NCBI RefSeq assembly: GCF_000213575.1
Contig: NZ_GL892009.1
Location: 124,001 to 188,000, forward strand
From: Dysgonomonas mossii DSM 22836
GTDB taxonomy: Bacteria; Bacteroidota; Bacteroidia; Bacteroidales; Dysgonomonadaceae
Direction: 5' to 3'
DNA: 64,000 bases
Part shown: positions 35,790 to 45,283 of the stretch, one piece after another
Layout: every line of letters begins with the position of its first letter
Numbering within the stretch: the stretch's first letter is position 1
Made by a program: the position numbers and the translations under genes
The notes under the pieces: model-generated
What the model was told of the DNA's origin: nothing
The model's input: the letters and a program-made list of their open reading frames with translations, nothing else
Database searches by the model: none

Positions 35790-38700
35790 AACAGCTATTT
35801 ACCATCATATCCTTTTATCTTATCAGTTTAGGGTTAACGAGTCAGGTGAAAATTACTTTAGAGACTGCACAAACTACAGGTGGTACTCAAACCGCTTGCC
35901 AGACAATCAGTCTTTTACCCGGCTTCAGTTTCAAAGCCACCAGCACATCGGGAGGTCTTACTTTAAGGGTGAATCCTTCGACCTGCGATCCTTATGCGGG
36001 TCAAGCCTCTTCGGTGAGTGCATCCCAGAACTATATCCAGACCAAGACCTATATCGCGGATGACGGCAGCCGGTACATGGAAACCATCCAGTATTTCGAC
36101 GGATTGGGTCGTCCGGTGCAGACTGTACAGCGAGGTGTTACTCCTCAGGCAGCCGACCTTGTGACTTATCAGGAGTATGACCCTTTCGGACGAGAAGACC
36201 GTTCGTGGCTTCCGGCGGTAGCTGCGGGTAACAACGGTGCTTATATGCCATTGGCTAACTATAAAGCTAGTGCGATGGCTACCTACAGGAGTACTACCTA
36301 TAACACCGCTTTTGATTCGGTAGCTTACAGCCGTCCTATTTATGAAGCCTCTCCTCTGAGCCGTGTCCTTGAGCAATATGCACCGGGAGCAGACTGGCAT
36401 AAAAACGGGAAAGGTGTAAAAACTCATTACAAAACCAATATTGCAGGAAATGCAACCCTGAACTGTATTCTATACATAGCAGGCGGTACAAACCAAAGTC
36501 CCACTTTGACAAAAAACGGAAACTATGCCACCGGACAGCTGTATGTAACAGAAGTTAAGGATGAAGACGGGCATGCCTCCTACGAGTTTAAAGACAAACT
36601 GGGACAAATTGTACTGACCCGACAGATGGAAGGAAGCACTGCACACGATACCTATTATGTATACAACGATTTCGGCAACCTTTGTTTTGTCCTGCCCCCA
36701 CGTATCAACGATGAAGGCATAGCACAAGCCAAACTCGACCAGCTGGGCTACCAGTATAAATATGACGACCGCAACCGCTGTATCTGGAAACGCCTTCCCG
36801 GTTGTGAACCGATATACTATGTTTACGACAAGGCCGACCGCCTGATCTTTACACAAGAGGGTGAGCAACGGGCAAAGCAACCAACTCCCGAATGGACTTT
36901 TAATAAATACGATACCTTCGGCCGGTTGGTTATCTCGGGGATATATCCATCCTCTGCATCACACGCAAGTCTAATAACTAAATGTAAAGATATTGTTGTA
37001 ACAGAAAAAATAGACCCGAATAAATATTATGGATATACATGGAATATTCTACCTGAAGTAGTCTACACAGGCTCTATGATAATTAATTATTATGATGCAT
37101 ATGATGCATTTCCCAACAATACTCAAATTAACTACAGAGAATTACTGAAATATACTGAAAAGAGCGGATACGGACAGAGGTATATTGACAACGGTTTGCT
37201 ATTAAATACACCCAAAGGGCAACTGACAGCAACACGTGCAAGAAGCCTCATGCCTGATGGAAGTATGGAAGTTGGTACTGTCTCGATGTTATACTATGAT
37301 AACCGTGGTCGTTTAATTCAAACTAAATCGGCAAATCATTTGGGTGGAGTAGACGAAGAATATATCGCCTATAATTTTACCGGTCAGCCTACGAAGAAAA
37401 TGCATGTCCATACCAAGGATGCCAATGGAGGAGGAAAACAAACGGAGGTCTATACCTATACCTACGACCATGCAGGACGGTTGCTGACCACAACCCACCA
37501 ATTGACCGACGGTACAACGGCAAGGCCACAGGTCACTCTAGCCGATAATACCTATGACGAGTTGGGTAGGCTCAAAAGCAATCAAAAGGGAGGTCTCGCT
37601 TCATCCAAAACAACTTACGGTTACAACATCCGTTCGTGGACAAAATCGATCACCAGCCCGTTGTTTAGCCAGACATTGTATTACAACGATAAGGTAACGG
37701 CACATAGCTATTCAGACTATGAATCCGCCTACAATGGCAATATATCGGGTATGGAATGGCAACTGCAAGGCGAAAGCAAAAGAAGCTACAGGTTTAAGTA
37801 TGATAACCTGTCACGCCTTCTGCATGCTGCATACAATGGGGTAACCTCCGGCGGAATGTATAATACCTCCTATATCTATGATAAGCACGGGAATATAACA
37901 GGCTTGAACCGGATAGGAAAGACAAGTGCTGTGAATTATGCGTTGGTTGATAACATGACTCTGACTTATGCGGGTAATCAGATGATTCATGTGGCAGATG
38001 GTGTAAAGAACTTTGCTTATGCCCCGTCGGCAGACTTTAAGGATGTGCCCAATGCTCCGGGTGTTGTGGAATACACTTATAACAAGAATGGGGCAATGAA
38101 TAAAGATTTGAATAAAGGGATAACTGAAATTCAGTATAATTCATTAAATTTACCACGAGCTATAGAGATAGCCAACCCGAGCGTAAAAGGTCGCATCAAG
38201 TACACGTACTCGGCCGCAGGGGTAAAACTCAGGACAGTTCATGAGACGGATATGAATGTGCAGAATGCCACAGTAATGGCAGTGGCTCCATTCTCGCCAG
38301 AAACAACCACTACGGAAACAACCGATTATGTGGGTAATGTTATCTATAAAAATAATGTCTTGAATAGGATACTGGTTGACGGAGGATATATAGAAGGAGG
38401 AGTTTATCATTACTATATGACTGACCACTTGGGTAACAACCGTGTAGTGGTAAATGCCAGTGGAACGGTAACACAAAGGAACCATTATTATCCGTTCGGT
38501 ACAGCTTTTGCAGAGAATACTGTAGATGAACAGAAGAAGCAGCCGTACAAATACAATGGCAAGGAACTGGATCAAATGCACGGATTGAATCTCTATGATT
38601 ATTCGGCAAGGTATTATGAAAGTGCAGTGGGGAGGTTTACAACGGTCGATCCGTTGGCGGAGAAATATTATAGTTGGAGTCCGTATGCATATGTGATGAA

Positions 38701-39415
38701 TAATCCGTTAAAATATACTGATCCAACAGGAATGTATGTTTCCGAGGAAAGTGTTGGAGCATGGGTTAATGCAGCTTTTAGAACTTATATACTTTTAGAA
38801 ATATATCAGAGAAATAATACTAATGGACAATATGATCAAGCAATTTCATATTTGCAGTTAACATCATCCAATTTAGAAAAAATATGGAACAGTGGAAATA
38901 GGTATGAAATTACACAATTAGAATTAGGGTCAATTGGAGGATTTTCATACGATAAAGAAAGAAATATATTCAAAATAGAGTATCTTGGAGGATTTGATGA
39001 TGACAATCTATATCATGAAATTACTCATGGAGGTCAGTATGAAAATGGTACATTAGGATTTATGTATGTTCAAGATAGTAATGGGAAAATACGTGCTGTA
39101 CCTTTTACTGGGGTAAATTCAGAAATAGAAGCATATCGGGTTAGTCATGTTTATGCAAAAATAACATCAAATAAAAATATAGAAGATATTAATACAAATT
39201 ATGTTAGAAGTATACAAGTAAATGGTAATGATCTATATCCAGTGAACATGAATGCTTCATTAGGGCATTATCTTGATGGTGAATCTCAATATTGGACAAT
39301 TCGATTAGGGTTATCTCCAATCGGATCCGATAAGACTCAGTCTATTGTAGTAGGTGAACACCCTAATGATTTTGTAAAGTTAAATCAACTTCCGTTTATG
39401 AAATGGAATAAATGA
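35786..39415 (+). CDS. RHS-repeat polymorphic toxin with C-terminal metallopeptidase-like domain
   Basis: A 1,209-residue exported RHS protein. After a signal peptide come a DUF6443-type N-terminal segment (YIADDGSRYMETIQYFDGLG, RPVQTVQRG), many YD repeats, and the RHS core boundary (LYDYSARYYESAVGRFTTVD, then SPYAYVMNNPLKYTDPTG) ending near residue 980. The last 230 residues are a different domain, more AT-rich than the rest of the gene, as in exchangeable toxin tips. It contains YHEITHGGQ (His about 1076) and NSEIEAYRVSH downstream, matching a zinc metallopeptidase HExxH with a later EAY glutamate. Target unknown. The lipoprotein seven bases downstream is the likely immunity protein. Confidence 0.88.
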   Translation: MKQLFTIISFYLISLGLTSQVKITLETAQTTGGTQTACQTISLLPGFSFKATSTSGGLTLRVNPSTCDPYAGQASSVSASQNYIQTKTYIADDGSRYMETIQYFDGLGRPVQTVQRGVTPQAADLVTYQEYDPFGREDRSWLPAVAAGNNGAYMPLANYKASAMATYRSTTYNTAFDSVAYSRPIYEASPLSRVLEQYAPGADWHKNGKGVKTHYKTNIAGNATLNCILYIAGGTNQSPTLTKNGNYATGQLYVTEVKDEDGHASYEFKDKLGQIVLTRQMEGSTAHDTYYVYNDFGNLCFVLPPRINDEGIAQAKLDQLGYQYKYDDRNRCIWKRLPGCEPIYYVYDKADRLIFTQEGEQRAKQPTPEWTFNKYDTFGRLVISGIYPSSASHASLITKCKDIVVTEKIDPNKYYGYTWNILPEVVYTGSMIINYYDAYDAFPNNTQINYRELLKYTEKSGYGQRYIDNGLLLNTPKGQLTATRARSLMPDGSMEVGTVSMLYYDNRGRLIQTKSANHLGGVDEEYIAYNFTGQPTKKMHVHTKDANGGGKQTEVYTYTYDHAGRLLTTTHQLTDGTTARPQVTLADNTYDELGRLKSNQKGGLASSKTTYGYNIRSWTKSITSPLFSQTLYYNDKVTAHSYSDYESAYNGNISGMEWQLQGESKRSYRFKYDNLSRLLHAAYNGVTSGGMYNTSYIYDKHGNITGLNRIGKTSAVNYALVDNMTLTYAGNQMIHVADGVKNFAYAPSADFKDVPNAPGVVEYTYNKNGAMNKDLNKGITEIQYNSLNLPRAIEIANPSVKGRIKYTYSAAGVKLRTVHETDMNVQNATVMAVAPFSPETTTTETTDYVGNVIYKNNVLNRILVDGGYIEGGVYHYYMTDHLGNNRVVVNASGTVTQRNHYYPFGTAFAENTVDEQKKQPYKYNGKELDQMHGLNLYDYSARYYESAVGRFTTVDPLAEKYYSWSPYAYVMNNPLKYTDPTGMYVSEESVGAWVNAAFRTYILLEIYQRNNTNGQYDQAISYLQLTSSNLEKIWNSGNRYEITQLELGSIGGFSYDKERNIFKIEYLGGFDDDNLYHEITHGGQYENGTLGFMYVQDSNGKIRAVPFTGVNSEIEAYRVSHVYAKITSNKNIEDINTNYVRSIQVNGNDLYPVNMNASLGHYLDGESQYWTIRLGLSPIGSDKTQSIVVGEHPNDFVKLNQLPFMKWNK

Positions 39416-39422
39416 GAAAATT

Positions 39423-39818
39423 ATGAAAAACATATTAATATTAATATTCTTATTCATTTTATTATTTTCTTCATGTAAAACTATCAAAAATAATTCGCTA
39501 ATAGAGACAAATACTTATGTCTATGATAAAAATATTTCTTCTGATATTAATGAAAGATTAATAATAATACTTAATTTAAGTGTTGATAATACTTTTTCTA
39601 TTTCAGAATCAGGTACGATTTCTCCATTAAAATATGATGGCAACTGGAAATATATAAACGAGAATACAATATTATTAGAATGTAATAAAATGAAAATCCT
39701 CTCTACAGAGGATGATTTTCCTGTCCCTTACTTTTTTGTAGAAATACTTAATAAAAAAAAGATTAAGTTATATAAGAATGGCAATAAAAAAGCTTTTATT
39801 TTAAAAAAACAAGAATAA
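39423..39818 (+). CDS. Small lipoprotein, likely immunity protein to the RHS toxin
   Basis: A 131-residue lipoprotein: hydrophobic signal (ILILIFLFILLFSSC) with the cysteine near 18, then about 110 residues predicted beta-rich. It starts seven bases after the RHS toxin stop, is equally AT-rich as the toxin tip, and matches no housekeeping family I know. Position directly after a polymorphic toxin is the standard place for immunity. A periplasmic or outer-membrane location fits a toxin acting in the envelope. Function is inferred from position only. Confidence 0.65.
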   Translation: MKNILILIFLFILLFSSCKTIKNNSLIETNTYVYDKNISSDINERLIIILNLSVDNTFSISESGTISPLKYDGNWKYINENTILLECNKMKILSTEDDFPVPYFFVEILNKKKIKLYKNGNKKAFILKKQE

Positions 39819-39854
39819 TCAAATAACAGAGTTGAAATACGAATTCTCCCGTCC

Positions 39855-39875
39855 CTTCGGATTTGCAATCCGAAG
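39855..39875 (+). repeat. Palindromic repeat, copy A, after the RHS immunity gene
   Basis: A 21-base near-perfect palindrome, CTTCGGATTTGCAATCCGAAG without its final base being 20 bases, preceded by CGTCC. It lies 36 bases after the immunity gene. The same unit occurs after two other small genes at 58206 and 58813, in the same orientation relative to the gene. As RNA it forms a strong 8-9-bp hairpin. Confidence 0.85.
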
Positions 39876-39892
39876 ATTACGTAATACAAACA

Positions 39893-40009
39893 AATCCTGT
39901 CAATATCATCATTGGCAGGATTATTTATCTATATATGCTTTTTAGAAAAGAAAATATTAACAGAGAAAAACATACAAAAAGCTGTCACTTTTACATACGC
40001 TTCACTCCT
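39893..40009 (+). repeat. Repeat element, copy 1, adjoining the palindrome
   Basis: About 117 bases with clear similarity to the reverse complement of 59473-59586. Shared words include ATTATTTATCTATAT and CTTTTACATACGCTTC. A short inverted repeat (CCTGTCAATAT / ATTGGCAGG) marks its left end. It may be a small non-autonomous element or the decayed boundary of an exchangeable toxin/immunity cassette. Confidence 0.7.
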
Positions 40010-40129
40010 ATAATCATTGGTTATCTCCTTTTTATAATGTTCATTAATCTCTATAATAACTTAGAATCACAATAATCAATTCTACAGACATTATTTTTAT
40101 AGAAAAAGATGCAGCTTCCTAAATTTGAT

Positions 40130-40137
40130 TATATTTG
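40130..40137 (+). promoter_or_regulatory. Promoter -7 element for the sigma/anti-sigma gene pair
   Basis: TATATTTG matches TAnnTTTG, 125 bases before the ECF sigma ATG. No clear -33 TTTG at the expected distance. Confidence 0.4.
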
Positions 40138-40261
40138 CAACATCAGCCTCATTGTGTCAAAACAACAAACATTACAAAATAGAAAATAAATAACCGTAAA
40201 TCCATTTATCAAATTAAATAAAGCTTCCAAAAAGAAGTATATTAATTTATTTCAAAAAAAG

Positions 40262-40764
40262 ATGAATACACGTTTCGAAGAATTTTTTATTGATAAATAC
40301 CCGAAAGTCAAATCTTTTGCGCTCCGAATATTACTGTATGAAGAGGATGCCGAAGATGCGGCACAAGATATTTTCATGAAATTGCTAGAGCTTCCCGAAA
40401 TATGGTCTGAAAATGAACCTGAAGATAAACTACTATTTGTAATAGTACGAAATCATTTATTCAATATTATAAAACGTAAAGTTGTTGAGCGCAAATATCA
40501 ACAAAGTTTAGATTTAAAAAATTTCGGAATTGATGATATTGACTTAGAAAACAATCTACACGCCAAAGAGCAGAAATCATAGCGATGAATATTATTGAGC
40601 AAATGCCTGAACAAAGGCAAAAAATATTTAAGATGAGCAGATTTGAGGGGAAAAGTGTAACGGAGATCTCTGAAATATTAAATATATCTAAACGAACTGT
40701 CGAACGTCATATTTACCTTGCATTAGCGGAATTAAAAAAAATATTGCTTTTTTTCATTTTTTGA
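40262..40764 (+). pseudogene. ECF sigma-70 factor, disrupted by a one-base frameshift
   Basis: The first frame (40262-40582) encodes the region-2 half (FFIDKYPKVKSFALRILLYE, EDAEDAAQDIFMKLLE, LLFVIVRNHLFNIIKRK). After stop TAG at 40580 the region-4 half continues in another frame from an ATG at 40585 (NIIEQMPEQRQKIFKMSRFE, GKSVTEISEILNISKRTVER) to TGA at 40762. Restoring a single base next to 40570 (GAG-GCA-GAA instead of GAGCAGAA) would rejoin both halves into a normal protein of about 167 residues. It is either a real loss of the PUL sigma factor, two separately translated halves, or a sequencing error. It sits before the FecR gene as usual. Confidence 0.82.
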
Positions 40765-40830
40765 TTGAGTAGTTGTTCTCTCTAAGTTGTCTTATATATA
40801 GTAAGTGACTTAAACGACCATTGAACAACC

Positions 40831-41808
40831 ATGAATAAATATAGAAATAAAGTCTTTGAACTATTTACCAACAAAGAAAACACGAAGATCTCCGTTTCAG
40901 ACTTTCATCGATGGTTAATTAGCGAGGAAAATAAAACAGAAAAAGAGAATGCGTTGTATCATCTTTGGAATGAACCAAATAACATTACTGAAGAAAATAG
41001 TCGTATTGCATACGCATCACATTTAGTCAGAAAAGAAAAAACACAAAAGCGAACAAAACAATTTACCATCTGGCGCTATGCTGTTGCAGCAGCCATCATA
41101 TTATGCTGCATTACAGTCTACTCACTTTTGGGGAATAAGCACGAAAATTCAGACTTAAACATTGTAGAGCATTACTCAAAGATCGGAGAGATAAATAAAA
41201 TAAGACTCCCTGATGGTACGGTTGTAGAAACAAATTCAAATTCTATCCTCATATATCCTAAAGAATTTGGCAACGGGAATCGTACAGTTTATTTGTCAGG
41301 AGAAGCAAACTTTAAGGTAGTGAAAAATGCAAACAAACCCTTTATTGTAAAATCGAACGGTTTTGCAGTAACAGCACTGGGCACAGAGTTTAATGTTTCG
41401 TCATACCCAAATGATAATCAATTCAAAGCGACCTTAATTAGTGGCAGTATAAAGGTTGGCCAAGAGAACATTAATAGTGAACAAGTTTTGAAAATCAATG
41501 AACAATTTTCGTACAACAGAGAAACAAAAGAGCAATCTAAAACAACTATAGATGTAGATGACGAAACAGCCTGGCAACGTGGAGAATTGGCCTTCAGAGG
41601 CGCAACTATTCAAGAAATCATAAAGGTTTTAGAACGAAACTATAATATAGCATTCCATTATAAATCGAATAAGGCAATAGAAGACAAATATAATTTCAGA
41701 TTTAAGAAAGACACATCACTGAAAAATGTATTGGAAGTTATCAAAAATGTAGCTGATAATTTCGAATACAAGTTAACCGACGAAGTATGTTACATCAATA
41801 TTAAATAA
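40831..41808 (+). CDS. FecR-type anti-sigma factor
   Basis: A 325-residue inner-membrane anti-sigma factor. The cytoplasmic part (1-88) is followed by one membrane helix (AVAAAIILCCITVYSLLG, about 90-107). The periplasmic FecR domain includes EINKIRLPDGTVVETNSNSI, GEANFKVVKNANKPFIV and VTALGTEFNVSSYP. The C-terminal DUF4974 region begins near 245 (GATIQEIIKVLERNYNIAFH). It relays signals from the STN domain of the SusC protein to the sigma factor, which here is frameshifted; the system may therefore be uncoupled unless another sigma factor substitutes. Confidence 0.9.
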   Translation: MNKYRNKVFELFTNKENTKISVSDFHRWLISEENKTEKENALYHLWNEPNNITEENSRIAYASHLVRKEKTQKRTKQFTIWRYAVAAAIILCCITVYSLLGNKHENSDLNIVEHYSKIGEINKIRLPDGTVVETNSNSILIYPKEFGNGNRTVYLSGEANFKVVKNANKPFIVKSNGFAVTALGTEFNVSSYPNDNQFKATLISGSIKVGQENINSEQVLKINEQFSYNRETKEQSKTTIDVDDETAWQRGELAFRGATIQEIIKVLERNYNIAFHYKSNKAIEDKYNFRFKKDTSLKNVLEVIKNVADNFEYKLTDEVCYINIK

Positions 41809-41960
41809 TTAAAAATAACATTCAATAGGATACAAGATTAAAAGACAAATTGCAAAAGAAGGAATATCGACAATATAATTAAATCGTTTTGGCCAAAACA
41901 CACATGCGAGATTCCGCTCCCTAAATACCCAATATTATTTTATACTTTAAATTAAGAACT

Positions 41961-44900
41961 ATGATTAATTATCGTGCAAAATCAAGGATAAAATTAGTTC
42001 TCCTAGCTTGCCTACTTTTCTTCGGAATTGTATCTATACAAGCTCAAAGAGAAAATTTTAAAATTTTTATCAAGAAAAATAACACTACAATAAAAGAAGC
42101 CTTTCAGGAAATTGAAAACCAGACAGGCAAGTCTATAGCTTACAACCAATCTAAGCTTGATGAAAATCAAAAAATAACGTTAGATGGCAAGAATAACTCT
42201 CTAGAATACATACTGAATACAATCCTTCAAGGAACAGGATTCAGTTATGAAATGAAAGATGACCAAATCATGATTGTATCACAAAAAGGAACACAACAAC
42301 AATCAAAGATTAATGTGAAAGGTATCATAACTGATGAAAAGAATGAAACGATTGTTGGAGCATCGGTGTCTGTCAAAGGATCAACAGTAGGTACTCAGAC
42401 CGATGTTGATGGGAAATTTGAATTACCAATATCTATTGGACAAACCCTCAGAATATCGTATATAGGATTTCATTCACAAGAGATTCTTATTAAAAACGGA
42501 GCCACCTTATCAATAACCCTAAAAGAAGATTCAAAACAACTTGATGACGTTGTAATAACAGCTCTGGGTATTAAACGTGAAGAAAAAGCTTTAAGTTATA
42601 ACGTCCAGAAAATTACGAATGAAGACCTTACAACAGTAAAAAATGTCAACTTCATGAATTCTTTAGTAGGGAAAGTTGCCGGTGCACAAATCAGCACAAG
42701 TTCTGCTGGTCCCGGTTCTGCAGCAAAAGTCATCCTTCGCGGAGCTAAATCTGTTTCACTAAGTAATAATGCGTTGTACGTGATAGATGGTGTACCAATG
42801 AATAATAGCACAATGTCTAGAACCAACCAAGACGAAAGTGCAGTAACATCATCTGCAACAACTGATGCGGCAGCGGATATCAATCCTGATGATATTGAAA
42901 GTATCTCTGTACTCACCGGACCATCAGCTGCTGCGTTGTATGGCTACGAGGGTGCAAATGGAGTTATTCTCATTACTACAAAAAAAGGAAAAGTCGGCCG
43001 AACATCAATTAATTACAGCCACAGCTCAACATTCTCGAGCCCATTTAAAATGCCGGAATTCCAAAACAAGTATGGCAATGTAAAAGGGTCTCCTCTTAGT
43101 TGGGGCGATGCGACTGATTACACATACGACCCGAAGAAATTCTTTAACACTGGTACTAATATCATCAATTCTCTATCATTATCGACTGGAAATGAGAAAA
43201 ATCAGACATATATTTCTCTTTCAGCAAATAATGCAACAGGGATTCTCCCTAACAATAATTATGAACGTTATAATTTCAGTTTGCGAAATACAGCTAAATT
43301 CTTCCACGATAAATTGACACTGGACGCCGGTTTTAATTATATTATTCAGGAAAATAAAAATATGACATCGCAAGGTAAATATTTCAATCCATTACCGGCT
43401 TTGTATCTTTTTCCTCGAGGCGAAGATTTTAGTGAAGTCCAACTATACGAACGTTACGATCAGGCAAAAGAAGTGAACACTCAATATTGGCCATATGGAG
43501 CTCAAGGATTAGATATGCAGAATCCATATTGGATTATGCATCGTATGAATCGCGAAGCGAAAAGAAAGCGCTATATGATTTCAGCTAGTTTACAATACAA
43601 TATTACTGATTGGTTGAATATCGTCGGGCGTATCAATGTAGACAATACAAACTCGCGAGCTACTCACAAGCGTTATGCAGGAACACTTGAAACATTTGCA
43701 GGGCCTAAAGGACGCTATCGCATAGAATTACAAAATGAATCTCAAACATATGGAGATATCATAGCCAATCTAAATAAGGCTGTCGGAAAATTCTCATTTC
43801 ATGTCAATGCCGGAGCATCATTGAAAGACAGAAGAATGGATTTTGATTCAACAGAAGGAGACCTTGATAAAATAACAAATTGGTTTACCAGAGAGAATAC
43901 AAACCCTGCCAGATATTTCAAAATAGATGATGATGGGCTTAAACATCAAGTAAATTCAATATTTGCAAATGCTGAGATTGGGTACAACAACTATTTATAT
44001 TTAACTCTCACAGGACGAAACGACTGGGATTCGGCACTTGAGGCATCCCTATCTAAAGAAAGATCATTTTTCTATCCTTCTGTTGGGTTATCAGCTCTTT
44101 TCAGCGAAATTATAACTCTTCCCAGTTGGTTTACTTATCTCAAAGGACGGGCATCATACACATCTGTCGGAAAATCGTATGAGCCATATCTCACCAGAGA
44201 ATTTTATTATTACGATTCCCAAACCAGGCAATACGCATTAGCCAAATTAGAGCCAAACTGGTATCTGAAACCAGAGATAACTGACTCTTATGAATTTGGT
44301 CTAAATATGCGTTTCTTGAATGGTGACTTAAATTTTGATGCTACATATTATATATCTGATACTAAAAATCAAACTCATATCGCAACATTGCCTCCCGGAT
44401 CAGGTTATGATGGAAAGAGAATTCAATCAGGAAATGTACGCAACTCGGGTATTGAGCTAGCATTAGGCTATGAGCACAAATGGGGGCAGTTTTCATGGGC
44501 GTCTAACTATACTTTCTCTTTGAATAAAAACAAAGTGACAAGCTTAGTGAAAAGTGCAGATGGCATAACAATAGACGAAGTACTTAAAGCGAGACTGGGC
44601 GAAACAGGGTCTCCGGAACTAATTATTCGTGAAGGAGGCTCTATGGGAGACATTTATGCTGTTTCTGATTTCAAAAGAGACATCAATGGTTATATACATT
44701 TAGATAATGTAACTCAGTTGCCTTCTATCGAACTGATAAAAAATACCAAAGACTATAAAAAAATAGGCTCCATTCTACCCGATTATTATATGGGATGGAG
44801 AAACTCTTTTTCATACAAGGGAATTAGACTTAATGTTTTACTTAGTGGTCGTTTTGGCGGCAAGGTTATATCAAATACACAAGCAGTGTTAGACCGCTAT

Positions 44901-45272
44901 GGAGTATCTAAAAGTAGTGCTCAACTTCGAGAAGCCGGGCCAATAGGTATCAGTGGGCATAATGTCGCTGTAAAAGATTATCTAAATATAATAGCACAAG
45001 GTACAGGAGCATCTGATTTCTACGTCTACAATGCAACTAATATTCGCTTACAAGAACTGAGTCTTGAGTATTCTATCCCGAGAAAATGGATCAATAACAT
45101 TGCCAATGTAACTGTGGCTTTTGTCGGAAATAATTTAGCTATGATTTATTGTAAAGCTCCTTTTGATCCGGAGTTGACACCTTCTGTTTCAAGTACATTC
45201 TACAACGGGGTCGACTATTTCATGCAACCAAGTCTAAGAAATATAGGTTTTAGCCTCAAATTTCAATTTTAA
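41961..45272 (+). CDS. SusC-type TonB-dependent outer-membrane receptor with STN domain
   Basis: An outer-membrane glycan importer of 1,103 residues. Order: signal peptide (about 1-29), STN/secretin-like signalling domain (KIFIKKNNTTIKEAFQEIEN to about 95), carboxypeptidase-regulatory-like domain (GIITDEKNETIVGASVSVKG, about 113-190), plug domain (VVITALGIKREEKALSYNVQ; LRGAKSVSLSNNALYVIDGV; GPSAAALYGYEGANGVILIT), and a long beta barrel ending in a terminal phenylalanine (LRNIGFSLKFQF). The STN domain indicates transcription signalling through the adjacent FecR. Paired with SusD 11 bases downstream. Confidence 0.95.
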   Translation: MINYRAKSRIKLVLLACLLFFGIVSIQAQRENFKIFIKKNNTTIKEAFQEIENQTGKSIAYNQSKLDENQKITLDGKNNSLEYILNTILQGTGFSYEMKDDQIMIVSQKGTQQQSKINVKGIITDEKNETIVGASVSVKGSTVGTQTDVDGKFELPISIGQTLRISYIGFHSQEILIKNGATLSITLKEDSKQLDDVVITALGIKREEKALSYNVQKITNEDLTTVKNVNFMNSLVGKVAGAQISTSSAGPGSAAKVILRGAKSVSLSNNALYVIDGVPMNNSTMSRTNQDESAVTSSATTDAAADINPDDIESISVLTGPSAAALYGYEGANGVILITTKKGKVGRTSINYSHSSTFSSPFKMPEFQNKYGNVKGSPLSWGDATDYTYDPKKFFNTGTNIINSLSLSTGNEKNQTYISLSANNATGILPNNNYERYNFSLRNTAKFFHDKLTLDAGFNYIIQENKNMTSQGKYFNPLPALYLFPRGEDFSEVQLYERYDQAKEVNTQYWPYGAQGLDMQNPYWIMHRMNREAKRKRYMISASLQYNITDWLNIVGRINVDNTNSRATHKRYAGTLETFAGPKGRYRIELQNESQTYGDIIANLNKAVGKFSFHVNAGASLKDRRMDFDSTEGDLDKITNWFTRENTNPARYFKIDDDGLKHQVNSIFANAEIGYNNYLYLTLTGRNDWDSALEASLSKERSFFYPSVGLSALFSEIITLPSWFTYLKGRASYTSVGKSYEPYLTREFYYYDSQTRQYALAKLEPNWYLKPEITDSYEFGLNMRFLNGDLNFDATYYISDTKNQTHIATLPPGSGYDGKRIQSGNVRNSGIELALGYEHKWGQFSWASNYTFSLNKNKVTSLVKSADGITIDEVLKARLGETGSPELIIREGGSMGDIYAVSDFKRDINGYIHLDNVTQLPSIELIKNTKDYKKIGSILPDYYMGWRNSFSYKGIRLNVLLSGRFGGKVISNTQAVLDRYGVSKSSAQLREAGPIGISGHNVAVKDYLNIIAQGTGASDFYVYNATNIRLQELSLEYSIPRKWINNIANVTVAFVGNNLAMIYCKAPFDPELTPSVSSTFYNGVDYFMQPSLRNIGFSLKFQF

Positions 45273-45283
45273 AAGATAAAAAA

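Noticed and set aside
42596-42916. Antisense reading frames inside SusC, RHS and rtcB genes
   Set aside because: They overlap strongly supported genes and have no domain features; they are codon-bias shadows.
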